Source: Arcobacter sp.
GTDB lineage: Bacteria > Acidobacteriota > Terriglobia > Bryobacterales > Bryobacteraceae
DNA length: 64,000 bases
Assembly: GCA_020723085.1 (NCBI GenBank)
Contig: DYJN01000003.1
Span: 62,001-126,000, forward strand
Reading direction: 5' to 3'
Shown: one piece after another, positions 28,612 through 36,078 of the stretch
Position numbering within the stretch: the stretch's first letter is position 1
How the letters are laid out: each line of letters starts with the position of its first letter
Translations under genes and position numbers: made by a program
Notes under the pieces: generated by a model
The model's input: the letters and a program-made list of their open reading frames with translations, nothing else
The model's database searches: none
Told to the model about the DNA's origin: nothing

Positions 28612-29349
28612 ATGGAAGAGGCATCGAATCTGCGGGAATCGCCGGCCCCTGAGGAGCTGGCTCAGGCGCTGTCGCTGTGGCTCCTGCGGCCCGGCTTGCC
28701 GGACTCCGGCGTGCTGGACGGGTGCCGCGCGGCCGCTGCGGCGGCAGGGCTGGGCTCGGTGGCGGTGTTCGCCTCGGACGCCGAACGCGCCCTGCGGGCG
28801 CTCGAAGGCAGCCGCACACAGGTGGCCGCATTCGCGGGATATCCGTACGGCGCGTCCACCACTGCGGCGAAGCTTTACGAAGCGCGCGACCTGCTGCGGC
28901 GCGGCGTCCGCGAGGTCGGGTTCGTGCTCAATGCCGCGCAGCTCATTTCGCGCGAGTTCCAGCAGGTGGAGACGGAACTGATGCAGATCGGCCGCTCCTG
29001 CGCCGAGGCAGGGGCGCGCCTGGTGGCCGTAGTGGAAGCGGGCCTGCTGGCCGCCGACTTGCGCGTCATCGTCACCAAGATCTGCAAGCGGTGCGAGGTT
29101 TCCACCCTGAGCATTTCCGCCGGGCAGCAGCCTTTGCAGGATGCCGGCGGCACTCTGGATGAGTTCCGCCGCTTCGCGCGGGACGAGCTGGAGCTGGGGC
29201 TCATGGCGCCGGAACTGGAGCTGGACAAGGCGCTGGAAGCCTGGCGCCACGGGGCTGCGCGGCTATGCTGCGGAAACGCCGTGGAGCTGGCTGGCGAGTG
29301 GAGGGCGCGCCTGCAGGCGCAGGCGGAAAGCGGGCAGGGCGCCGGGTAG
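28612..29349 (+). CDS. DeoC-like protein lacking the aldolase catalytic residues
   Basis: 245 aa from ATG 28612 with GGAGAG 8 nt upstream. The deoxyribose-phosphate aldolase scaffold is recognisable: VAAFAGYPYGASTTAAKLYEA (family: IGFPLGANTT...EA), then EVGFVLNAAQL, LVAVVEAGLL, and a C-terminal GAARLCCGNA. The catalytic sites appear lost: the DxVDxV aspartate position reads V-G-F, the Schiff-base lysine of KTSTG is replaced in VSTLSISAG, and no GFKP-type lysine is visible. It is probably a non-aldolase binding or regulatory protein. It sits between cpoB and aroDE on the same strand. Confidence 0.65.
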   Translation: MEEASNLRESPAPEELAQALSLWLLRPGLPDSGVLDGCRAAAAAAGLGSVAVFASDAERALRALEGSRTQVAAFAGYPYGASTTAAKLYEARDLLRRGVREVGFVLNAAQLISREFQQVETELMQIGRSCAEAGARLVAVVEAGLLAADLRVIVTKICKRCEVSTLSISAGQQPLQDAGGTLDEFRRFARDELELGLMAPELELDKALEAWRHGAARLCCGNAVELAGEWRARLQAQAESGQGAG

Positions 29350-29409
29350 GCCGCGGTGCGTCTGTGAGATGATATCCTCTTCCGCGACCGCCTGAACATT
29401 GAGGAGGAT

Positions 29410-30960
29410 ATGACCTTACGCGCGCCACTGCCGAAAATCTGCATCGCACTCGGCCTGCCCGATGCATCGCGGCTTCTGGAGCACGCCCGGCGTGAAGCGG
29501 ACAACGGGGAGCGGTTCCTGGAGTTCCGGCTGGATTATCTGCCGCGTCCGGAGGACGGATTGCCGGTGATCCGCAAGTTTCTCGAGCTTCACCCCGGCGC
29601 GACGCTGCTGGCCACGTGCCGCCGCCATCAGAACCATGGACGCTTCAACGGCAGCGTTGAAGAGCAGTTCCGGATTCTGGGAGCGGCGGTGGACGCGGGC
29701 GCGCGAGCCGTGGATGTGGAGATCGAAAGCGCGGAAATGCCGCTGGCGCCGATGCACCTGCTCGAGGGCAAGGCGCATATCATTCTCAGCTACCACAACT
29801 ACGAAGGCACGCCGGCGCTGGATCCTCTGATGAAGCGCATGCTCCGCGTCCCGGCGTCCGCGTACAAGATCGTAACCACGGCGCGCAAGCCCTCCGACAA
29901 CCTCCGCGTGCTGTCGCTGGCGCGGAGCTATCCGAAAACGCCGCTCATCCTGCTGGCGATGACAGAAATGGGGTTCCCCACGCGGGTGCTGTGCACGGTG
30001 TTCGGGGGCGTGTACACCTACGCCGCTCCTTCCCTCACCGAAGGCACGGCTTCCGGGCAGGTGATGGCGCGCGTGCTGCGCAACCTCTACCGCGTGGACC
30101 GTGCGTGGAAGTCACCCCGGCTTTATGGGGTGATCGCGGATCCCGTGCGGCACAGCATTTCGCCGGCGGTGCATAACCGGGCGCTCCAGGCGCGGCGCGT
30201 GGAGGGACTCTACCTCCCATTTCTTGTTTCTCCGCTGCAGCTGAAGGATTTCTTTGTACTGGCCGAGAAGCTCCCGCTGGCGGGCTTCAGCGTCACCATC
30301 CCGCACAAGCACCGCATCATGCGGTATCTGGACTCGAGCGATCCGCTGACGAAGCGGATCGGCGCCGTCAACACCGTCTACCGCAAGGCGGGGCGCTGGC
30401 GGGGCACGAACACGGACGCCGACGGCATCCTGATTCCGCTGCGGAAGCGGATCCGGCTGGCGAAGGCGAGCGTGCTGATCGCAGGCAACGGCGGCACGGC
30501 GCGATCCGCGGCTTTCACCCTGAAGGACGCCGGCGCGAAGCTGGCGATCACGGGGCGCAACATCGACCGCGTCCGCGCGCTGGCCAAGCTGGTGGACGCC
30601 GAGGCTCTGACAATGGAGCAGGCCGAGGCGCGCTTGTTCGACGTGCTGATCCACGCCACTCCCGTCGGCATGTGGCCGCACACGGAGAACTGCCTGTTCC
30701 GCGGCGCAATTCCCGCATCGGTTGTGTTCGATCTTGTGTACACTCCCCAGGAGACGCTGCTGCTGAAGCGGGCGGCGGCCGAAGGGCGCCAGGTAATCTG
30801 CGGGCTGGAGATGTTCCTGGAACAGGCGGCGAGGCAGTTCGAGATCTTCACCGGAGAAACCGCTCCGCGGGCGGCGATGGAACGCGCGGCGTGCGAAGCG
30901 CTGCGGGAGCAGGAGGAGCAGCTCCGCCTGCATGGCGGCAAACACGGGGGGACGCTATGA
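29410..30960 (+). CDS. aroDE: Bifunctional 3-dehydroquinate dehydratase / shikimate dehydrogenase
   Basis: 516 aa. Residues about 1-230 are type I dehydroquinase: catalytic His in ILSYHNYEGTP and Schiff-base Lys in AYKIVTTAR. Residues about 238-500 are shikimate dehydrogenase: HSISPAVHNRAL, VTIPHKHRIM (catalytic Lys), NTDADG, NADP site AGNGGTARSA and GLEMFLEQAARQFE. It catalyses consecutive shikimate-pathway steps in one chain, an arrangement common in plants and some bacterial groups. Good GGAGGA before the ATG. The stop overlaps the next small gene by four bases. Confidence 0.96.
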   Translation: MTLRAPLPKICIALGLPDASRLLEHARREADNGERFLEFRLDYLPRPEDGLPVIRKFLELHPGATLLATCRRHQNHGRFNGSVEEQFRILGAAVDAGARAVDVEIESAEMPLAPMHLLEGKAHIILSYHNYEGTPALDPLMKRMLRVPASAYKIVTTARKPSDNLRVLSLARSYPKTPLILLAMTEMGFPTRVLCTVFGGVYTYAAPSLTEGTASGQVMARVLRNLYRVDRAWKSPRLYGVIADPVRHSISPAVHNRALQARRVEGLYLPFLVSPLQLKDFFVLAEKLPLAGFSVTIPHKHRIMRYLDSSDPLTKRIGAVNTVYRKAGRWRGTNTDADGILIPLRKRIRLAKASVLIAGNGGTARSAAFTLKDAGAKLAITGRNIDRVRALAKLVDAEALTMEQAEARLFDVLIHATPVGMWPHTENCLFRGAIPASVVFDLVYTPQETLLLKRAAAEGRQVICGLEMFLEQAARQFEIFTGETAPRAAMERAACEALREQEEQLRLHGGKHGGTL

Positions 30961-31154
30961 AGACGCCCGTCCGCCTCACCCGGCGCCGCCTGGCAGCGGC
31001 GCTGGCCGCGCCGTTCGCCGCCGCTCCGGCAACAAACGCGCAGCCGCAGCAGGACGGGGCGCGGCGCCCCGGCAGGATCCGGGAAGCCGCGGCGAAGCTG
31101 ATGGCGGCGCGGCCCGGCAAGAACATTTCTCCTGCGTTCCGTTTTATACCGTGA
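30957..31154 (+). CDS. Small Tat-signal protein, unknown
   Basis: 65 aa, starting in the ATGA overlap with aroDE. It begins with a twin-arginine-type leader (RLTRRRLAAALAAPFAAAPA) and ends with a short basic mature part (REAAAKLMAARPGKN, FRFIP). No domain is recognisable. It is followed 6 bp later by the amidase-like gene, so it may be that protein's exported partner, or the decayed N-terminal remnant of a Tat-exported amidase. Confidence 0.5.
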   Translation: MKTPVRLTRRRLAAALAAPFAAAPATNAQPQQDGARRPGRIREAAAKLMAARPGKNISPAFRFIP

Positions 31155-31160
31155 GGGCAT

Positions 31161-32408
31161 ATGGCCCAGGCTTATGCCAGCCTGCTGGAGCTGAACGGCC
31201 TGCTGCGGTCGGGCGCGGTCAAGGCCCGCGACATCGTCCGCGAAGCGGCCAGGCTGCTGGAAGCCGAAGCGGGTCCGGACGGCGCGGTGCGCCGCATCCT
31301 GCTCGACGAAGCGATGGAGGCGGCGCGCGGCGTGGAAAGGGAGTTGAAGCGGGGCAGAACGCGCGGAGTTCTGCAAGGCGCGCCGTTCGGCGTCAGCGAA
31401 CTGCTTCAGACCGCGCGGCGGCCGCCGGCATGGGATCCGCAGACGCCGCCCCGGGAGGCGGAGGACGCCGCCGCTGTCAGCCGTTTGCGGGGCGCGCGGG
31501 CGGCGCCGCTGGCGCTGCTGGCCTCGCCTGCGTTCGGCGGAATTGCGGAAGGCTTCGGCGCCAGGGAAGACGCCTGCGCCCGGGTGGTCTCGCGCGGCCT
31601 TCTGCCCTTCGCTGTCAGCCTGGACTTCAATGGCAACGTGTTGCGGGCCGCGCTCCGGCGCGGCTGCTGGGCCCTCCGGCCCACATTTGGAACCGTGAGC
31701 GGATTCGGATCGGCGCCGTTGTCCTGGACGCTGGGGGCTGTCTCCGTTCTGGCGCGGACGCCGGAAGACTGCGGCCATGTCTTGGCGGCCATGAGCGGCG
31801 GCGACAGCCGCTGTCCCCACTCGCCGGGAAGAACTTTTCGGTTCGTTCCGCAATATGCCAGGCCGGTGCGCGGGCTGCGTGTCGCGGACGCGGGAGCGGA
31901 AGCCGGGCTCCGCGCATGGCTTGAGCGCCAAGGCGCGGTTCTCGCGGCGGCGCAAAAGCCGCAGGCGCTGCCGCTGGAAATTCTCCATGCCGTTACCGCC
32001 GCGGAAGCGGGAGAGGCGCTGGAGCAGGAACTGGCCCGGTGCGGGCAGTGCCAGCACTTCCTGGCTCAGGCGCGCGAACTGGCCGCGTTCGAATACCTGC
32101 GCGCCATGCGCCTGAGGCGCTCCCTGCTGGACTGGTACAACCTGGCGCTTGCCGAGGCTGATGTCCTGGTCTTGCCCGCCGAGCCATGGGCGATGGCGGA
32201 ACCCGAGAAGGGCGAAAACGGCGCCCCGCAGCAGTGGGTTGCCACCGCCCTGCTGGCTGGAGCGCCGATCCTGGTCTGGGGCGGAGGCGGCCCACGCGGC
32301 CTGCCTGCATTCGGCCTGACCGGCAGAGCCGGCGCGGAGAATACGCTCCTGCGGCTGGCGGGCGCCCTGGCACAGGGGCCCTGGCATCGGAAAAATCCTG
32401 AAGACTAG
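31161..32408 (+). CDS. Amidase-signature (GatA-like) homologue lacking the catalytic triad
   Basis: 415 aa. The AS-family backbone is visible: GAPFGVSELL (family GxPxxVKD), LDFNGNVLRAALRRGCWALRPTFG (family TGGSIRxPAxxxGxxGxKPT) and VLARTPEDCGHVLAAMSG. The Lys of VKD is Ser here, the GGSSGG motif reads GAREDACA, and the nucleophilic Ser of TGGS is Asn (FNGN). No amidase chemistry is therefore expected. No export signal is present on this ORF itself, but a Tat-leader peptide gene lies immediately upstream. Last gene of the tol-pal/aroDE unit. Confidence 0.65.
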   Translation: MAQAYASLLELNGLLRSGAVKARDIVREAARLLEAEAGPDGAVRRILLDEAMEAARGVERELKRGRTRGVLQGAPFGVSELLQTARRPPAWDPQTPPREAEDAAAVSRLRGARAAPLALLASPAFGGIAEGFGAREDACARVVSRGLLPFAVSLDFNGNVLRAALRRGCWALRPTFGTVSGFGSAPLSWTLGAVSVLARTPEDCGHVLAAMSGGDSRCPHSPGRTFRFVPQYARPVRGLRVADAGAEAGLRAWLERQGAVLAAAQKPQALPLEILHAVTAAEAGEALEQELARCGQCQHFLAQARELAAFEYLRAMRLRRSLLDWYNLALAEADVLVLPAEPWAMAEPEKGENGAPQQWVATALLAGAPILVWGGGGPRGLPAFGLTGRAGAENTLLRLAGALAQGPWHRKNPED

Positions 32409-32495
32409 CGGTTCTAGGCCAAGGAGGCGCGATTTTCCTTGGAGAAAAAGCGGTTCATCAAGGGACAATACGATATAGCGCACGATTAAGACCTT

Positions 32496-33854
32496 ATGAC
32501 AAACCCTGCTCCCCCCTCCCGTGGGCCGAGGAGCCGGTTCGCGGCTGTCCGGCCCGAACCCAGGCTGGTGGATGGCGGAAAATTCGAAGCGATCCTCGAT
32601 CAGCGCGTCGCTGCCGGACCCAGGAAGAAATTCGCGGTTTGCGTGGCTGGGCTGAACCGTTTCCGGCGAATCAACCACCTGCTGGGCTACCGGGGAGGCG
32701 ATCTGGCGATCCAGGAGCTGTCCCGGCGCATCATGTGCTTTCCCCATGCATCGGCGCCCGCATGTCATCTGGGGGGCGACGAGTTCGCGATACTGCTGGA
32801 ATGCAGGACGCGGCGGGGCGCCACGGAGATTGCCGGGAAGCTGATCGAATGGCTCGGACGGCCGCTCACGGTGCACGGACACGAGTTCTACATGACTGCG
32901 AGCGTCGGCTTGGCGATGTATCCCGCCAGCGGATCGGACGGAGTGTCGCTCCTGCGCCGGGCATCAGCCGCCATGCTTCAGGCCAAGGCGAGGAGCGGCA
33001 ACTCGGTGGAATGGAGCCGGTCCGTGGATCCATCTCCCCACGAGGAAGTGTTCCGGCTGGAGAGCGCGTTGCACCGCGCGATCGAGCGGCAGGAGCTGTC
33101 CCTCCGGTTCCAGCCGGAGGTGGACCGCGACGGACAGGCGCGGGCGGTGGAGGCTCTCCTCGTCTGGAACTCGGCTGAGCTGGGCCACGTGGACACGGAG
33201 ACATTCATACGGCTGGCGGAAGAGACCGGCATCATCACGCCCATCGGTGAATGGGTGTTGCGGGAGGCATGCCGGCAGGTGGCCCTGTGGACTTCCGGCA
33301 GCGGGAAAGATCTGTCCGTCGCGGTGAATGTTTCGCCGCAGCAGTTCGCCTCCCCGGATTTCGTGGCTGCCGTCAAGCGGATCCTGGAAGAGTCCGGCAT
33401 CCGGGGCGAGAGCCTGGAACTCGAGGTCACCGAAAGCTGCATTCTGGCTGACATCGAGCAGTCGGCTCACCGGATGGCGGAACTCCGGAAGCTTGGCGTG
33501 AGAATTGCCATCGATGACTTCGGCGTCGGTTACTCGCCGCTGGCGTATCTGCACCGCCTGCCACTGGACAAGATCAAAGTGGACCGGTCCTTCGTCCGAC
33601 AGATTGCTCAGCCCGGCGGCACGCTCCCCGTCGTGCACACCATCACCGTGCTGGCGCACCACCGGGGGCTGCAGGTCGTGGCCGAGGGCGTGGAGACGGA
33701 GGAGGAATTCGAGCTCGTCCATGCGGCGCGGTGCGATCTGGTGCAGGGCTACTACGTAGGACTTCCCCTTTCCGCCAAGGAGATCTCGGCCCTGCTTTCG
33801 GACCGCGGATCCTTCGCCCGGTACGCAGTCGCGGCATCCAACTGGCATTACTGA
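32496..33854 (+). CDS. GGDEF-EAL cyclic-di-GMP protein
   Basis: 452 aa, cytosolic, with no sensor or membrane domain. GGDEF domain (about 40-185): HLGGDEFAILL is intact but no RxxD inhibitory site precedes it. EAL domain (about 195-435) keeps the residues needed for hydrolysis: AVEALLVW, NVSPQQF, LEVTES, DDFGVGY, DKIKVDRSF, AEGVETEEE and QGYYVG. Phosphodiesterase activity is therefore likely; the GGDEF part may act as GTP sensor or cyclase. Upstream there is a TACGAT hexamer but no clear promoter. Confidence 0.93.
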   Translation: MTNPAPPSRGPRSRFAAVRPEPRLVDGGKFEAILDQRVAAGPRKKFAVCVAGLNRFRRINHLLGYRGGDLAIQELSRRIMCFPHASAPACHLGGDEFAILLECRTRRGATEIAGKLIEWLGRPLTVHGHEFYMTASVGLAMYPASGSDGVSLLRRASAAMLQAKARSGNSVEWSRSVDPSPHEEVFRLESALHRAIERQELSLRFQPEVDRDGQARAVEALLVWNSAELGHVDTETFIRLAEETGIITPIGEWVLREACRQVALWTSGSGKDLSVAVNVSPQQFASPDFVAAVKRILEESGIRGESLELEVTESCILADIEQSAHRMAELRKLGVRIAIDDFGVGYSPLAYLHRLPLDKIKVDRSFVRQIAQPGGTLPVVHTITVLAHHRGLQVVAEGVETEEEFELVHAARCDLVQGYYVGLPLSAKEISALLSDRGSFARYAVAASNWHY

Positions 33855-33904
33855 GGCGCGCCGGCGGGCGGAGGAGCGGACGGGGCGGAAATCGGCTACA
33901 TTTG

Positions 33905-35197
33905 ATGAAGCGGCGCGGTCTGCCGCGCGCGCATCGTATGGGCATGGACATTCCGAGGCAGGGGGTTGCGCGGAGAAGAATGCTCCGCGTCGGCGCGGTG
34001 CTCATCCCGCTGGCGGTTCTCATCGCCGCCGGCGTGTGGCGGCTCAGCAGCGCCAAGCCGGCTGCGCCGGCCGTGGATCGCAGCAGTCTCTGGATCGACA
34101 CGGCAAGAGTCGCGCCGCTGGTGCGGCAGGTGCGGGGGCTGGGGACGCTGATCCCCGAGGAAATCGTCTGGATTCCAGCGCCTCAGGATGGCCGCGTGGA
34201 GAAGATCCTGCTCCGGCCTGGGGCGGCTGTCAAGCCTGACACCGTGCTGGTGGTGCTATCCAACCCGGAGCTCGAACTGGCGGCGGAGGATCTGCGCTGG
34301 CAGCTGCGGGCGGCGGAGGCGAACCTGCGGGACCTCCGCGTGAAGCTGGAATCCTCGCAGCTGGACCTGCGGGCCGCCGTGGCGCGCGTGGAGAGCGAAT
34401 TCGTCCAGGCGCAGCTGAAGGCGGACAATGACGCCGCGCTCGGCAAGGAGGGGCTGGCGGCCGAGCTGAATGTAAAGCTGTCGCGCGCGGTGGCGGACGA
34501 GGCGCGCAAGAGGCTGGACATCGAAAAGAAGCGGCTCGAGATCAGCACGTCGAGCGCGGAAGCGCAACTGGCGGCGCAGCGCGTGCAGATCGAAAAGCTC
34601 CGCGCTGCATACGAGCTGAAACGCAGGCAGGTGCAGAGCCTGAGCGTGAAGGCGGGCACGGCCGGCGTCCTGCAGCAGATGCCCGTGGAAGTCGGCCAGC
34701 GGGTGGCGGCGGGCGCGACGCTGGCCAAGGTGGCGCAGCCGGAAAGGCTGAAAGCCCAGATCCGGATTCCGGAGGTGCAGGCCAAGGACGTCGCCGTAGG
34801 ACAGGCGGCCGTCGTCGACACGCGCAACGGCAGGGCGCCAGCGCGCGTAGCCCGCATCGATCCGGCTGCGGCGGCGGGCAACGTGCTCGTCGATCTTCGT
34901 CTGGAGGGCCCGCTGCCGCCCGGCGCGCGGCCGGATTTGAACGTGGAAGCCGTGATCGAAATCGAGCGGCTCGCCGAGGCGCTCCAGATTCAGCGTCCGG
35001 CGCTCGCGCAGCCCAATGCCGCTCTCACCCTGTTCCGGATCTCGCCCGGAGGACAGGAGGCGGTCCGCGTGCAAGTGCGGACGGGGAGGACGTCGGTGCA
35101 AACCATCGAAATTCTTAGCGGGCTTCGGGCGGGCGACCGGGTGATTCTCTCCGATTTATCCGCTTACGAGGGCGCCGATCGGCTCGCCATTCGTTGA
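33905..35197 (+). CDS. HlyD/MacA-type periplasmic adaptor subunit
   Basis: 430 aa from ATG 33905; ATGs at 33938 and 33944 are alternatives and none has a clear ribosome-binding site. One N-terminal membrane anchor (VGAVLIPLAVLIAAGVW), a biotinyl-lipoyl half (APQDGRVEKILLRPGAAV), a long coiled-coil hairpin (about 130-260), the second lipoyl half (GTAGVLQQMPVEVGQRV) and beta-barrel domains. It bridges an inner-membrane ABC transporter to the envelope. It is immediately upstream of the matching ATPase and permease. Confidence 0.9.
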   Translation: MKRRGLPRAHRMGMDIPRQGVARRRMLRVGAVLIPLAVLIAAGVWRLSSAKPAAPAVDRSSLWIDTARVAPLVRQVRGLGTLIPEEIVWIPAPQDGRVEKILLRPGAAVKPDTVLVVLSNPELELAAEDLRWQLRAAEANLRDLRVKLESSQLDLRAAVARVESEFVQAQLKADNDAALGKEGLAAELNVKLSRAVADEARKRLDIEKKRLEISTSSAEAQLAAQRVQIEKLRAAYELKRRQVQSLSVKAGTAGVLQQMPVEVGQRVAAGATLAKVAQPERLKAQIRIPEVQAKDVAVGQAAVVDTRNGRAPARVARIDPAAAAGNVLVDLRLEGPLPPGARPDLNVEAVIEIERLAEALQIQRPALAQPNAALTLFRISPGGQEAVRVQVRTGRTSVQTIEILSGLRAGDRVILSDLSAYEGADRLAIR

Positions 35198-35260
35198 CAA
35201 ACGATGATAATATAGCAGGCAATCCATGCGTGAGTGGACTGGATGCGGGAGGCGCCTCAA

Positions 35261-35959
35261 ATGGAAAATGGAGCATTGATACGCCTGCAGGGGATTTCGA
35301 AGGTCTTCCTGACCGACGAAGTCGAGACTCATGCGCTGGATCAAATCCAGCTCGAGATCCAGCAGGGAGAATTCGTTTGCGTATCCGGACCCTCCGGATG
35401 CGGCAAATCGACGCTGTTGTCGATCCTGGGCCTGCTCGAGGCCCCGACCATGGGGCAGTACTGGCTGAAGGGAACGCCGGTTCACGCTCTGGGGCTGGCC
35501 GAGCGCGCGCGGATCCGCAACCGGGAAATCGGTTTCATTTTTCAGGCGTTCAATCTGATCGGCGATCTGACTGTCTACGAAAATGTGGAGCTGCCTCTCT
35601 CGTACCGGGGCTTGAGCGCGGCGGAGCGGAAAAAGCTGGTGCTCGAAGCGCTGGAGCGGGTCGGCATGGCGCACCGGCTGAAGCATTATCCCGCGCAACT
35701 GTCCGGCGGGCAGCAGCAGCGCGTGGCTGTCGCCAGGGCGCTGGCGGGCAAACCATCGATCCTTCTGGCCGACGAGCCGACGGGGAATCTGGATTCGGCC
35801 AACAGCGAGTCGGTGATGGACCTGCTGAGCGAACTCCACGCAGGACGATCCACCATCTGCATGGTCACGCATGATCCGCGCTTCGCCCGGCGGGCGCAGA
35901 GGACGGTCCACCTGTTCGACGGCCGGATTGTGCCTGCTGGCCAGGCCGCCACGTTGTGA
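35261..35959 (+). CDS. MacB/LolD-type ABC transporter ATPase
   Basis: 232 aa from ATG 35261 with GGGAGG 9 nt upstream. Walker A GPSGCGKST, Q-loop FIFQAFNLIGDLTVYENV, signature LSGGQQQR, Walker B LLADEPTGNLDS and H-loop VTHDPRFA. It powers the adjacent permease. Systems of this type export lipoproteins, antimicrobial peptides or macrolides; the substrate here is not evident. Confidence 0.95.
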   Translation: MENGALIRLQGISKVFLTDEVETHALDQIQLEIQQGEFVCVSGPSGCGKSTLLSILGLLEAPTMGQYWLKGTPVHALGLAERARIRNREIGFIFQAFNLIGDLTVYENVELPLSYRGLSAAERKKLVLEALERVGMAHRLKHYPAQLSGGQQQRVAVARALAGKPSILLADEPTGNLDSANSESVMDLLSELHAGRSTICMVTHDPRFARRAQRTVHLFDGRIVPAGQAATL

Positions 35960-36078
35960 GGACGTAGATGGGCTGCAGCACACGCCGCGTCCGGGGACTT
36001 CCCGGCATGGTCTGCGGAACGGGCGGACGATGCGGTTGATGGGGAGGAATTTCATCAGGTTGAGATGACGGGGTGGGT

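Noticed and set aside
35194-35211. TTGACA followed by GATAAT just before the ABC ATPase gene
   Set aside because: The two hexamers are only 6 nt apart, so they cannot form one sigma-70 promoter; TTGACA also overlaps the adaptor stop codon.
35960-36078. Possible 23-aa ORF between ATPase and permease
   Set aside because: No ribosome-binding site, no homology and Cys/Arg-rich GC-driven composition; treated as untranslated spacer.
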